This document shows, one piece after another, positions 53,517 to 63,993 of a DNA stretch of 64,000 nt. The position numbers and the translations under genes are program-made. Positions within the stretch are counted from its first letter, which is position 1. Every line of letters begins with the position of its first letter. Below the pieces are notes generated by a model, which saw only the letters and a list, made by a program, of their open reading frames with translations, did no database searches and was not told where the DNA came from. The DNA lies in the NCBI RefSeq assembly GCF_007558725.1, contig NZ_VLPL01000009.1, positions 108,597 to 172,596 of the forward strand, in the 5' to 3' direction. The stretch is from Fluviicola chungangensis (GTDB lineage Bacteria > Bacteroidota > Bacteroidia > Flavobacteriales_D > Crocinitomicaceae).

Positions 53517-53597
53517 ATTGCCTTAAAATGTCAATATTTTGTTGATAAGTACCCGCTCCCAAGCCCATTTCCGCTAGTAAAAACGGCTTAAATTTCG

Positions 53598-53605
53598 TAT
53601 ATTTG
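53598..53605 (+). promoter_or_regulatory. -7 element of gyrB
   Basis: TATATTTG matches the consensus, 39 nt before ATG 53645. No clear -33 box. Confidence 0.5.
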
Positions 53606-53632
53606 TTCGGCATTGAAAAATGCATTTTTTAA

Positions 53633-55597
<1,965 letters not shown>

Positions 55598-55601
55598 ATA
55601 G

Positions 55602-55634
55602 AAAGCCCGGATGATAATTGTCCGGGCTTTTTTT
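55602..55634 (+). terminator. Terminator after gyrB
   Basis: AAAGCCCGGA (55602-55611) pairs with TCCGGGCTTT (55621-55630), followed by T residues. Confidence 0.9.
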
Positions 55635-55677
55635 ATATTTATATCCAAATCAATTTTAGTCAAACGAAATCCGTCTT

Positions 55678-56286
55678 ATGATCTATCGATTAGTACTCTT
55701 GTTCATTCCAACCTTTCTGTTCGTAGGATGTTATGATTTCGATAAGGAAAACAAGGAAATCAGAGAAGATTTCAAAAAGAACCACTACAATTTTAACCTA
55801 AATAAAACGCTTAAATACGAAGGAATTTCATTTAAATTGCCGGATCATTTCAAGCAAAATTACTCACACACGTATACGATCAAAAACTCGTCCCTGACCC
55901 GGTCAAGTAATGCATTTAATATTTATTTCTCTGTGGAACGATTTAATAAATCCGACCTGAATCGGGAATTTGTTTACGATTTTGTCTTAGCAGATGATGA
56001 TCTGCTGAACACTTTCCAGGACGCCTATGTTTGGCGTCGATTTGAATCCCTGAATAATTCCGGAGTATCTATCAAAAAAGAACTTCCGAAGAGCTTTAGG
56101 AACAAAGGCCTTATTCAGACAATTTCTGGCGACGGAACCTATTCCGGTCAAACCTATTATGTGACTTCTACCATCAAAGTGAAGAATGATTACTATGTGT
56201 TCCAATGGATCACAAGCAAACCCATCATGAATTATACTTACGACGATTTTGAGCGAATTCTGAAAAGCGTACGGAAATCGAAATGA
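55678..56286 (+). CDS. Small lipoprotein of unknown function
   Basis: 202 aa. A lipoprotein signal ends LFVGC (Cys 18). The mature part is soluble and mixed alpha/beta (LKYEGISFKLPDHFKQN, YTYDDFERILKSVRKSK), suggesting a single compact domain; I do not recognise it. Its stop overlaps the next start (ATGA at 56283-56286), so the pair is translationally coupled with a Nudix hydrolase. No promoter of consensus type is visible in the 80 bp after the gyrB terminator. Confidence 0.7.
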   Translation: MIYRLVLLFIPTFLFVGCYDFDKENKEIREDFKKNHYNFNLNKTLKYEGISFKLPDHFKQNYSHTYTIKNSSLTRSSNAFNIYFSVERFNKSDLNREFVYDFVLADDDLLNTFQDAYVWRRFESLNNSGVSIKKELPKSFRNKGLIQTISGDGTYSGQTYYVTSTIKVKNDYYVFQWITSKPIMNYTYDDFERILKSVRKSK

Positions 56287-56900
56287 CACACGCAGATTTA
56301 ATTACAAAGTTCAAAAAGGAATTACCCGGAGAAAAATCTCATTTTGCATTCATGCCTTCGAGAGGAAGTTCGATGGAACAAATACGCCGGGGAATTACTT
56401 TCCGGGATGCAGCTGTTGCTATTATCCTTTTTCACGATGAAGCAGGTAAATTGTGTACGATTGTAACCAGGAGACAAGAATACGATGGTTCTCACAGCGG
56501 ACAGATTAGTTTTCCCGGGGGGAAAAAAGAATTGGACGATACCAACTTGCTGGATACAGCCATCCGGGAATGTTACGAAGAGATCGGTGTCCATGCAAGG
56601 AACTTCGAACTATTGAAAGAATTAACCCCTCTTTTTGTTCCTGTAAGCCAATTTTTGATCACTCCTTACGTTTTCTACTCTCCAAACAAATCATTCGACT
56701 ATATGCGTTCTGAACGCGAAGTAGCAGCGATTTATGAATTGGATCTGCTGGCCCTGTACGCGTCGGAAGTTGTCCGGATCGATATTCCGATTCAGGCGGA
56801 TTTGACCATGAAGAATGTCCCGCACTTTAAACAGGGAGACATTCTTATTTGGGGAGCAACTGCTCTTATTCTAAATGAGCTGAAAGATATCCTGATCTAG
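56283..56900 (+). CDS. Nudix hydrolase, CoA-pyrophosphatase (NudL)-like
   Basis: 205 aa. The Nudix region reads SGQISFPGGKKELDDTNLLDTAIRECYEEIG; the upstream HxGQxxFPGG part is the added motif of CoA pyrophosphatases, and RECYEEIG supplies the metal-binding glutamates. Members cut CoA or related nucleotides to 4'-phosphopantetheine and 3',5'-ADP. The first glycine-to-glutamate spacing is slightly unusual, so activity is likely but not certain. It overlaps the lipoprotein gene by 4 nt and the convergent outer-membrane gene by 4 nt. Confidence 0.85.
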   Translation: MTHADLITKFKKELPGEKSHFAFMPSRGSSMEQIRRGITFRDAAVAIILFHDEAGKLCTIVTRRQEYDGSHSGQISFPGGKKELDDTNLLDTAIRECYEEIGVHARNFELLKELTPLFVPVSQFLITPYVFYSPNKSFDYMRSEREVAAIYELDLLALYASEVVRIDIPIQADLTMKNVPHFKQGDILIWGATALILNELKDILI

Positions 56901-58384
56901 AATCGTACACGTGCAAAACCTAAAGCAGCTGAAACACTTGTTCCGTCTTTTAAAAAGAAACTAAGTGCATCTCTGGAAGCAATGCCGAATTCATACGCTC
57001 CGTCTTTGATAATAAAGGTCAAACCAAGCGGCATGTTGTTTTTATATACTCCGCCACCATAATAACCGATACTTAATTGAAGCCATTTTACAGGGATGAT
57101 ATCTCCTCCAAATGAGTAAACCGGATTTTGAATGGATCCGGGAGTTTCTTTATTGAAGGGAGCAACAACATCAAATCCTAAACGAATGTACTTGATCGGC
57201 TCATAACTTACTCCGAATCTGAAATCAGAAGCATTAATTACCGTGTATTTCTGCTCTCCTTCCAATGTTAACAACCCATTGTCTCGCACCAGCTGATTAA
57301 CCGTCTGCGTAATGTTATCACTATTGACGCCACCTAAATTGAAACTTGCAAACAAAGTATCCTTCACCTTGTAGACATTTCGCTTATAAGTGACCGAACC
57401 AATATTATTGACCGCAGCAGCTATCCGCACTTTGTTGAAGAGAATGATACTCGCTGAAAGATCTATTCCATATCCTGTTCCCATAACTGGTGCCATTCCT
57501 TTACTTTTCTTTGGTACCGAATTGGAACCACTGACATTTCCGTAGTCAATATCGAATGTAGGAGTGATTGCCGAATACATTCTTAAACCGTCGTCATCGG
57601 AAGTCATATTGAACATAGCCATAGAAGTGATCAATCGTGCACCAACACCTCCATATACTTCAAATACGGAATCTTTACCGAATAATTTTCGACCGTAACC
57701 AACATTGTAACTTCTGTTCCAAACCATCTGAATCTGGGTTCCCTTGGTCAGTTCACTGATACGGATCGGAACATTTAAGGAGCCACTGACAACATGTCCC
57801 AAAGAGTCCTCGGAAATATTCGCATTGTTTGCAATACGGGAAGTATCCGAGCCATACACAACCGTCAGGGAATCAAAAACAGAAGATAATTTCCCTCTGA
57901 ATAATAAATCGGTTGTCTGGGAATTCATTTTTGAATACCAGCTGTAATTTTCCCGGATGTTGAATGCGATACCACCGAACCGTTCTCCATAGTAAGCAAA
58001 TCCCAGCCAGTTGTAATCAAAATTAATGGCAACCCCCGACTCAGCGTAATCACCAGCGGACTGCAATTGTCTTTTATAATCTACCTCATTGGGATTTTTA
58101 TGCTGTGCCGCATTGTATAAAGTACTTGTGAGGTTTTGAAGTTTTTGGGAATTCAGTGAAGGAGACGAAACACCAAACGCAAATTCAGAAGTTCCGGTTG
58201 TAAATTTCTTTCCTGCGTATCTGGGCCTCCAACCCAATGCCGAAGTATTTATTCCCAGTGCATGATAATCCGTTACAAAAGGCGTTGCAACTCCTTTTCC
58301 TACTGTCGGAAAGGCAACTCCCTGCGTTTGAGAAAATGAAAATGAATATGATAAAAGGAATAAAAGAAATAGTTTTAGCTTCAT
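56897..58384 (-). CDS. Outer-membrane beta-barrel protein, DUF5723-like
   Basis: 495 aa with a signal peptide (LFLLFLLSYSFSFSQ). The N-terminus (DYHALGINTSALGW) and the strand pattern with a C-terminal FARVRF end suggest an outer-membrane barrel; the layout resembles DUF5723-type Bacteroidota proteins, not checked by search. The body has Tyr/Phe-rich alternating strands (FAYYGERFGGIAFNIRENYSWYS, VYGGVGARLITSMAMF). The function is unknown. It is convergent with the Nudix gene and its last base pairs overlap it. Confidence 0.65.
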   Translation of the reverse strand: MKLKLFLLFLLSYSFSFSQTQGVAFPTVGKGVATPFVTDYHALGINTSALGWRPRYAGKKFTTGTSEFAFGVSSPSLNSQKLQNLTSTLYNAAQHKNPNEVDYKRQLQSAGDYAESGVAINFDYNWLGFAYYGERFGGIAFNIRENYSWYSKMNSQTTDLLFRGKLSSVFDSLTVVYGSDTSRIANNANISEDSLGHVVSGSLNVPIRISELTKGTQIQMVWNRSYNVGYGRKLFGKDSVFEVYGGVGARLITSMAMFNMTSDDDGLRMYSAITPTFDIDYGNVSGSNSVPKKSKGMAPVMGTGYGIDLSASIILFNKVRIAAAVNNIGSVTYKRNVYKVKDTLFASFNLGGVNSDNITQTVNQLVRDNGLLTLEGEQKYTVINASDFRFGVSYEPIKYIRLGFDVVAPFNKETPGSIQNPVYSFGGDIIPVKWLQLSIGYYGGGVYKNNMPLGLTFIIKDGAYEFGIASRDALSFFLKDGTSVSAALGFARVRF

Positions 58385-58440
58385 AATTGTAGTTTGAAGC
58401 CTAAAGAAACAAAAAAATCAGGAATTCGGTTATGTAAAAA

Positions 58441-58482
58441 CAAAAAGAGGAGTAAATTCGATGTCATTTACTCCTCTTTTTG
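58441..58482. terminator. Strong hairpin terminator of the mnt operon
   Basis: CAAAAAGAGGAGTAAAT (58441-58457) pairs perfectly with ATTTACTCCTCTTTTTG (58466-58482), 17 bp. Reading the minus strand it is followed by TTTTTGTTTTT, so it probably ends the operon finishing at 58647, after about 165 nt of untranslated RNA. About 260 bp from 58385 to 58646 hold no credible gene. Confidence 0.75.
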
Positions 58483-58646
58483 CTAAACCATGCTAAAACT
58501 ATAAAACCCAAAACTAACAACTATGAAAATTGTCGTTCTTGAAACAAAGGTAAGCCAGTTTATTGATATAACAACTTTATTTTATTTTTTTTTATTCAAA
58601 TAAAGCGTTTATTCTTGAATTCTTGAAACGGAGATTTTACTAAACT

Positions 58647-59501
58647 TTAGCTGGAACGTATACTTTTTTTGAAAGGCAAGACAAATATGGAAATCAAAAA
58701 CAGCAAGCCATTCACACATACAATTAACGGTGAAATTGAAATATTGATCCACTTGCCAAGGAACACTCCAAAGACACAAGATACTATTCCTATGCATGCA
58801 GAGTATAAAAAAGTTCTTGCCAAAGTCCCGGAAAACTGTAAAGCTGTTGCAGCCGGTAAAACCAATAACCCTACTACGAGTATAACCCCCACGCTTTCAA
58901 AACTCAAAACAGCATGGATACTTAACAATAACATGAGCACCAATTGAAAAGCCTGAATCGGAATTCCGATAAAAGATCCGAATTGCGGATTAAAGGCCCA
59001 AACCTTCCAGCCCTTGAAGCCGACAATAATTACAATCAACAAGGTAATTGTCAGGGGAAGCAATTGTAAAATGGCTCTTGTTCCATACAAATAGCTACCA
59101 ACAATCACCTGGTCCAGGATAGATGTCTCCAAATCTCCATATAAAACACATTCCTGGTCCAAATCACTGTTTTTCCCGGCAAAAATGGCAATCATTAATA
59201 CTCCAAGTGCGAATAGGAAGGTAAATGTAAACCCAATTGCCGCATCTTCCTGTATGCGCCATTTTTTTCTCAAAAAGTCAATCAGGAAAGTCGTTAAAAA
59301 CCCTGTAATGGCTGCTCCGAAAAGCATTGGAACAGAATCCTTGGTTCCGCTAAGCAAATAAGCAACAACAATCCCCGGCAAAACAGCATGCGAAATTGCA
59401 TCTCCGACCATCACCAGGCTTTTTGAAACCAACAATACACCCAGCAAAGATGCGGGTATCGCAACAGAACAAGCAGTCAATATCATGAGCAGATCATTCA
59501 T
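58647..59501 (-). CDS. Metal ABC transporter permease (MntD/ZnuB-type)
   Basis: 284 aa with 8-9 membrane helices. Family segments are ACSVAIPASLLGVLLVSKSLVMVGDAISHAVLPGIVVAYLL near the N-terminus and GVILVVGLLVLPAATALQF in the middle. It is the last gene of the mntR operon, 1 nt after the preceding stop. Together with the other permease it may form a heterodimeric channel for Mn2+, Zn2+ or Fe2+. The C-terminus is basic (KKSIRSS). Confidence 0.9.
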   Translation of the reverse strand: MNDLLMILTACSVAIPASLLGVLLVSKSLVMVGDAISHAVLPGIVVAYLLSGTKDSVPMLFGAAITGFLTTFLIDFLRKKWRIQEDAAIGFTFTFLFALGVLMIAIFAGKNSDLDQECVLYGDLETSILDQVIVGSYLYGTRAILQLLPLTITLLIVIIVGFKGWKVWAFNPQFGSFIGIPIQAFQLVLMLLLSIHAVLSFESVGVILVVGLLVLPAATALQFSGTLARTFLYSACIGIVSCVFGVFLGKWINISISPLIVCVNGLLFLISIFVLPFKKSIRSS

Positions 59502-59502
59502 C

Positions 59503-60333
59503 TTATTTTTTTATTTTGAATGGCACTCTCAGCAAAAGAGCAACCGAAATTGCACACATACTCAATACCATAATGATACAGGGGCCGGTGGGAATATTTT
59601 TGCCCAAAATTGAAATATAAGATCCGGCTAAAGATGAACCCGTTCCGAAAATAAGTGAAAGCGTGATCAGAGACCTCAATTGATAAGTGAGCATCCTTGC
59701 TGTTAATACCGGAATGATTAAAAGGGCGGACATCAGTACCACTCCAACAGCCTGAACTCCCATTGCAACCACTAAAATGGTCATCGAATTCAAGATAAAG
59801 TCATTCCACCGCAGCGAGAACCCTTTGCTGATCATAAACTCTTTGTTGAACGCAAAACTGAACATGACCCGATATCTGAAAAAAGTCACTGCAATGATCA
59901 GCGCAGAAACGGTTGCAAAAAGATACAGATCTTCTATATTTAAGGCCGCAATTTTTCCAAATAAAAAATCACTTAATCCTGCTTGTCCATCATCCGGTCT
60001 TCCCTGGATGTACGACAACATAGCCAATCCCAAAGCAAAGAAAATACTTAGTGTAGCGGCAACAATGGTATCCGATTTCAATTTGGTTTTCCGCTGCAGC
60101 CAGGATATTTGCTGTGTTGCTAACCAACCTGAAAAAAATGCCCCGAGCATTAGGATCAGTGTATTGCGTTGCCCGGAAATCATATAAGCCAAAACAATTC
60201 CGGGTAGAATGGAATGTGAAATCGCATCACCGATCAATGATTTCTTTTGGAGGAAGGTAAATGTTCCCACCAACGCCGCCGAAATCCCGATGAGAGCGGT
60301 TCCTATGAATACGATCCAAATACTTAAGTCCAT
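59503..60333 (-). CDS. Metal ABC transporter permease (MntC/ZnuB-type)
   Basis: 276 aa with 8-9 membrane helices. The segments GISAALVGTFTFLQKKSLIGDAISHSILPGIVLAYM and AVGVVLMSALLIIPVLTARML are typical of family 9 metal permeases. It is a paralogue of the following permease, and the two are adjacent as in many Mn/Zn/Fe uptake operons. Its start touches the ATPase stop (overlap of one base at 60333), which implies coupled translation. Confidence 0.9.
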   Translation of the reverse strand: MDLSIWIVFIGTALIGISAALVGTFTFLQKKSLIGDAISHSILPGIVLAYMISGQRNTLILMLGAFFSGWLATQQISWLQRKTKLKSDTIVAATLSIFFALGLAMLSYIQGRPDDGQAGLSDFLFGKIAALNIEDLYLFATVSALIIAVTFFRYRVMFSFAFNKEFMISKGFSLRWNDFILNSMTILVVAMGVQAVGVVLMSALLIIPVLTARMLTYQLRSLITLSLIFGTGSSLAGSYISILGKNIPTGPCIIMVLSMCAISVALLLRVPFKIKK

Positions 60334-61061
60334 TACTTCCGATTCAATAAAAGTGTCATTCCGTATGCCTTTTCAATATTTTCAGATTTCAGGATTTCGC
60401 TAATCGGACCATTTGCGATCAGTTTTTTGTTCAATAATATCACTTCATCAAAATATTCCGCTACAACGGATAAATCGTGGTGAACAATTACGACCGTTTT
60501 CCCCGAATCCCGGAGTTTTTGTACGATGGATAAGATCGATTCCTGGGAAGCCATGTCAATTCCAACAAACGGTTCATCCATTACGATCAACTCGGCTTCC
60601 TGTGCCAATGCCCGGGCAAGAAAAACACGTTGCTGCTGACCACCCGAAAGCTGTCCGATCTGTCGGTTGACGAATTCAGACAATTGCACTTTTTTCAAGG
60701 TTTCCTTTACAATTTCCCTGTCAGCCATCGTAGTCCGCGACCACCATTTTTTCGGGCGGATCCTTCCCATTGCCACCACTTCTTCCACGGTTATCGGGAA
60801 ATCCCAATCAATGGACTCTCTTTGCGGGACATAAGCAATCTTTGAGCGGTATTTTTCAAGCGAACTTCCGAAAAAACTTACAGTTCCTTTTTTTACTGGA
60901 ATAATTCCTAAAATTCCTTTCAGCAAAGTGGATTTCCCGGAGCCGTTCGGACCAATAATCCCGGTGATTTTTCCCGAATTTATGGATACCGACACATTAT
61001 CCAAAGCCAATGTATCGCGATAAAAAACGGTCAGATCATTTATTTCAACAGCCTTTTTCAT
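60333..61061 (-). CDS. Metal ABC transporter ATP-binding protein (MntB/ZnuC-type)
   Basis: 242 aa. Walker A is IIGPNGSGKSTLLKGIL, the Q-loop VPQRESIDWDFPI (a hallmark of Mn/Zn transporter ATPases), the signature LSGGQQQRVFLARAL, Walker B LIVMDEPFVGID, and the switch His in VVIVHHDLSVV. It energises the two permeases encoded downstream. It overlaps the binding-protein gene by 4 nt. Confidence 0.93.
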   Translation of the reverse strand: MKKAVEINDLTVFYRDTLALDNVSVSINSGKITGIIGPNGSGKSTLLKGILGIIPVKKGTVSFFGSSLEKYRSKIAYVPQRESIDWDFPITVEEVVAMGRIRPKKWWSRTTMADREIVKETLKKVQLSEFVNRQIGQLSGGQQQRVFLARALAQEAELIVMDEPFVGIDMASQESILSIVQKLRDSGKTVVIVHHDLSVVAEYFDEVILLNKKLIANGPISEILKSENIEKAYGMTLLLNRK

Positions 61062-61960
61062 TTCAATCCTTCTTTTATGGAATTCACATTATGAGTTAAC
61101 ATTCCCACATAGGTGTCGGCACCGCTTCCCTTTGATCCCAAAGCATCTGAAAAAAGAGTTCCCCCGATTTTTACATGGTATCCCCGGCGTTCAACCGAAC
61201 TTAAAACACTTTTTAATGCTTTCGGGCTCACGGAATTTTCAACAAAAATGGCTTTTACCTTATGGTCGACAATAAAATCTACCAGGTCTACCACATCTCT
61301 CATTCCCGGTTCCTGGGAAGTGGACACTCCTTGAAGTGCTTTTACCCGAATATCAAAAGTTCTCCCGAAATAATGAAATGCATCGTGAGAAGTGATTAAA
61401 ACCCTTTGTTTTTCTGGTATTTCACTCAATTTTTGCTTCAACTCCTTTGTCTTTTGCTGAACTTGTATCATGAATCTGTAAAAATTCTCTCTAAACTCCA
61501 GTTCATATTGCGGGTAAAGTTCCACTAACTTGTCGACCACTCCATTCATACCGTGAACCCAGGAATCGGTATCAAACCATACGTGTGGATCAGGCGTGAT
61601 TCCGTCCGTATAGAGGATTCTTTGCTTGGGAAAATCCAATTGAAAAGAAATCACTTCCTTTCTTTCCGATAAACGGCTAAACAATTCGGCCATTTTCCCT
61701 TCCAAATGGAACCCCGTGTACACGACGAGTCTGGCATCATTCAACAACACTACATCACTGGGTCTCGGATTATACGTATGCGGATCGACACCAGGCCCCA
61801 TGAGTGACTTGACCGTTAATTTGCTTCCAACCACCTGTCGGACACAATCAGCAGTTATGGAAGTGGAACAAACAATCAGTTTTTCATTCTCTTTTGTTTG
61901 CTTCACCTTACAGCTAAAGACAGTGCCTGCGCAAATCAGAATGTAAACAAAACGTTTCAT
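61058..61960 (-). CDS. Metal-binding lipoprotein of the ABC transporter (MntA/ZnuA cluster A-I)
   Basis: 300 aa with a lipoprotein signal ending AGTVFSC (Cys 17). The metal ligands of family 9 binding proteins are visible: His in GVDPHTYNPRPSD, His in DPHVWFDTDSWV, His-rich TSHDAFHYFGR and acidic residues in FVENSVSPKALKSV and LFSDALGSKGSGADTYVGM. There is no long His-rich loop, which argues for Mn2+ or Fe2+ rather than Zn2+ but does not prove it. It overlaps mntR and the ATPase gene by 4 nt each. Confidence 0.92.
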   Translation of the reverse strand: MKRFVYILICAGTVFSCKVKQTKENEKLIVCSTSITADCVRQVVGSKLTVKSLMGPGVDPHTYNPRPSDVVLLNDARLVVYTGFHLEGKMAELFSRLSERKEVISFQLDFPKQRILYTDGITPDPHVWFDTDSWVHGMNGVVDKLVELYPQYELEFRENFYRFMIQVQQKTKELKQKLSEIPEKQRVLITSHDAFHYFGRTFDIRVKALQGVSTSQEPGMRDVVDLVDFIVDHKVKAIFVENSVSPKALKSVLSSVERRGYHVKIGGTLFSDALGSKGSGADTYVGMLTHNVNSIKEGLK

Positions 61961-62622
61961 AGGGGCTTGATCGATATTTGTTTGGCGATAGTAATAGAAA
62001 ACTGAACCTGCTTCCCATTCATGTTAACGAGAACAGACCCGTCAAAACTTAATTTATCCGCGATATCTATTGGCGTACCCAGGTGCAGTCCGATTTTATT
62101 CAGATATTGCAAAAACTCCGTTTGATCGTCCTCCACTCCCATGACAATTGCTTTCATTCCAACAAGTGACTCTGATAAAAGAATTCTGTTCGAAACGGAT
62201 TCGATTCTTCCGTCTTTACCGGGAATAGGTTCTCCATGGGGGTCCACTTTAGGAAAACCAAGAAATTCATCCAACCGGTCTGTTAATTCGGTTGATTGAA
62301 TGTGCTCTAACTGTTCCGCTATCTCGTGGACTTCGTCCCAACCAAAGTTCAGTTTATCTACCAAAAAAGTTTCCCAGAGCCGGTGCTTGCGGATAATGGC
62401 CAAAGCGTGTGCTTTTCCTGAATTTGTGAGTGCGCATCCTTGGTATTTTTGATACTCCAACAATTCCTTTTCACACAACTTTTTGAGCATATCCGTCACA
62501 GATGAGGCTTTCGTAAGCATTTTTTCTGCCAAATCATTTGTGGAAATCGCTCCTTCCGTATCCTGGCTCAGTGTAAAAATCGCCTTTAAATAATTTTCTT
62601 CGCTTTGAGTCAAACGCAACAT
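61957..62622 (-). CDS. mntR: DtxR/MntR-family metal-dependent regulator
   Basis: 221 aa. The winged helix (SEENYLKAIFTLSQDTEGAISTNDLAEKMLTKASSVTDMLKKLCEKELLEYQKYQGCALT) is followed by the metal-dimerisation domain (AIIRKHRLWETFLVDKLNFGWDEVHEIAEQLEHIQS, GFPKVDPHGEPIPG) and a C-terminal SH3/FeoA-like domain. His and Glu residues in the dimer domain fit metal binding. It is the first gene of the operon and likely represses it when metal is abundant through the palindrome just upstream. Confidence 0.93.
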   Translation of the reverse strand: MLRLTQSEENYLKAIFTLSQDTEGAISTNDLAEKMLTKASSVTDMLKKLCEKELLEYQKYQGCALTNSGKAHALAIIRKHRLWETFLVDKLNFGWDEVHEIAEQLEHIQSTELTDRLDEFLGFPKVDPHGEPIPGKDGRIESVSNRILLSESLVGMKAIVMGVEDDQTEFLQYLNKIGLHLGTPIDIADKLSFDGSVLVNMNGKQVQFSITIAKQISIKPL

Positions 62623-62635
62623 GCTGCTTTTTTTA

Positions 62636-62669
62636 CAAATATAAAACTTTTTTTAGACTAGTCTAAAAA
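62636..62669 (-). promoter_or_regulatory. mnt promoter with 20-bp palindromic operator
   Basis: Minus-strand TATATTTG (62643-62636) is a perfect -7 element 14 nt before the mntR ATG. Directly upstream, TTTTTAGACTAGTCTAAAAA (62650-62669) is a perfect palindrome that would cover the -33/spacer region. The position is right for metal-dependent repression by MntR. Confidence 0.75.
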
Positions 62670-62727
62670 TTAGATGAATTAAGTGTGATCATTGAATTAG
62701 CATGTCGGCATATTTGGAAAATAGTTG

Positions 62728-62735
62728 TACTTTTG
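62728..62735 (+). promoter_or_regulatory. -7 element of ndk
   Basis: TACTTTTG matches TAnnTTTG, 25 nt before ATG 62761. It overlaps a longer open frame starting at 62725, which argues that 62761 is the true start. Confidence 0.55.
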
Positions 62736-62760
62736 CACCAAATTATTCAAATCAATTAAG

Positions 62761-63180
62761 ATGTCAGGCAACAGAACATTCACAATGTTAAAACCAGATG
62801 CGATCGAAAACGGTCACATGGGAAAAATTATTGATATGATTATCCAGGCTGGATTTTCGATCAAAGCGATGAAATTAACACGTTTAACTGAGGAGCAAGC
62901 AAAGAAGTTTTACGAAGTACATGCTGAACGTCCGTTCTACGGTGAATTGGTTGAATATATGACATCAGGCCCCATTGTTGCAGCAATTTTAGAGAAAGAC
63001 AATGCAGTGGCTGATTTTCGAGCATTGATCGGTGCGACAGATCCTGCTGAAGCTGCTGAAGGAACTATTCGTAAGTATTACGCAGAATCAAAAGGAAGAA
63101 ATGCCGTTCACGGATCTGATTCTGATGAGAATGCTGCCATTGAAAGTAAATTCCATTTTGCAGATTCAGAGATTTTCTAA
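62761..63180 (+). CDS. ndk: Nucleoside diphosphate kinase
   Basis: 139 aa from ATG 62761. NDK transfers the gamma phosphate between nucleoside triphosphates and diphosphates. Motifs are [20 protein letters not shown] at the start, [20 protein letters not shown], and the active-site His 117 in [14 protein letters not shown]. The size is normal. It is divergent from the mnt operon; the two promoters share about 90 bp. Confidence 0.97.
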   Translation: MSGNRTFTMLKPDAIENGHMGKIIDMIIQAGFSIKAMKLTRLTEEQAKKFYEVHAERPFYGELVEYMTSGPIVAAILEKDNAVADFRALIGATDPAEAAEGTIRKYYAESKGRNAVHGSDSDENAAIESKFHFADSEIF

Positions 63181-63203
63181 GAAACTTTCAGATTAAGATA
63201 AAT

Positions 63204-63233
63204 AAAGGCCTTACTTTTAGTGAGGCTTTTTTT
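63204..63233 (+). terminator. Terminator after ndk
   Basis: The arms 63204-63215 and 63219-63230 form a 12-bp stem with two G-U pairs and a short loop, followed by T residues. Confidence 0.65.
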
Positions 63234-63253
63234 ATGAGAAAGAATTTGATCAA

Positions 63254-63793
63254 ATGCAACAATTAGACATGTTTGGAAGTGAACTTCATGAATACCTCAT
63301 TTGTGTTGAACCCGATCAGCAAACAACAAACAAGGTAATTCAATTAAAACATTTACTTCATACTAGCATTCCGTTATCAGATCAGGTCTTAAAGTCCAAA
63401 CCACACATCAGCCTGTGCTACTTTGAAGCTTCTGATTTTTCTGATGAATTAATCATTTTAAAGATAAAACAAGCTCTTGCCGGGATTGAATGTTTTAAGA
63501 TTGGATTAAATGGTTGCGAACTATGGAACAATGGATCTTTCATTCTGAAAGTTGACCACACTGAGTCTATTCATATGCTTCAGAAACAACTCTCTGCTCA
63601 TTTTAAAGGAGTCGTGCAAACACTTCATTTAACCATTGCCCGCACTATTTCAAGAAAACAATTCGCTGATTTTTCAGCTAATGATTTTCAATATTCCGGA
63701 AACTTTAGCTGTGACAGTATTGTTTTGCTAAAAAAGAGCGGAAATACCCCTTATCAACTGCTACATCGGATTCTTCTTTCCAGTATGAAGTGA
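63254..63793 (+). CDS. 2H phosphoesterase (2'-5' RNA ligase/LigT-like)
   Basis: 179 aa. Two H-x-S/T motifs mark the 2H phosphoesterase fold: PHISLCYF (about residue 54) and LHLTIAR (about residue 123). These enzymes open or join 2',3'-cyclic phosphate ends of RNA or nucleotides; the exact substrate is unknown. There is no signal peptide. It follows ndk on the same strand after a terminator. Confidence 0.75.
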   Translation: MQQLDMFGSELHEYLICVEPDQQTTNKVIQLKHLLHTSIPLSDQVLKSKPHISLCYFEASDFSDELIILKIKQALAGIECFKIGLNGCELWNNGSFILKVDHTESIHMLQKQLSAHFKGVVQTLHLTIARTISRKQFADFSANDFQYSGNFSCDSIVLLKKSGNTPYQLLHRILLSSMK

Positions 63794-63848
63794 TCTGCGA
63801 TTTTATCCTTATCTATTCCATCATCTTTTCAAAAAACAAAAACGCAAA

Positions 63849-63875
63849 AAAGCCGCTCCTTTTGGGAACGGCTTT
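63849..63875 (-). terminator. Terminator of the rRNA operon
   Basis: The arms AAAGCCGCTCC (63849-63859) and GGAACGGCTTT (63865-63875) pair with one G-U; on the minus strand they follow the 5S gene and lead into TTTTTTGCGTTTTTG. Confidence 0.85.
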
Positions 63876-63881
63876 ATTAAA

Positions 63882-63993
<112 letters not shown>

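Noticed and set aside
58523..58606. A 27-codon frame upstream of the DUF5723-like gene
   Set aside because: It is AT-rich, its translation has no recognisable feature, and no promoter of its own is visible.
62725..62760. Longer start (TTG 62725) for ndk
   Set aside because: The extension overlaps the -7 box and NDK proteins normally begin close to the [10 protein letters not shown] segment, so ATG 62761 fits.
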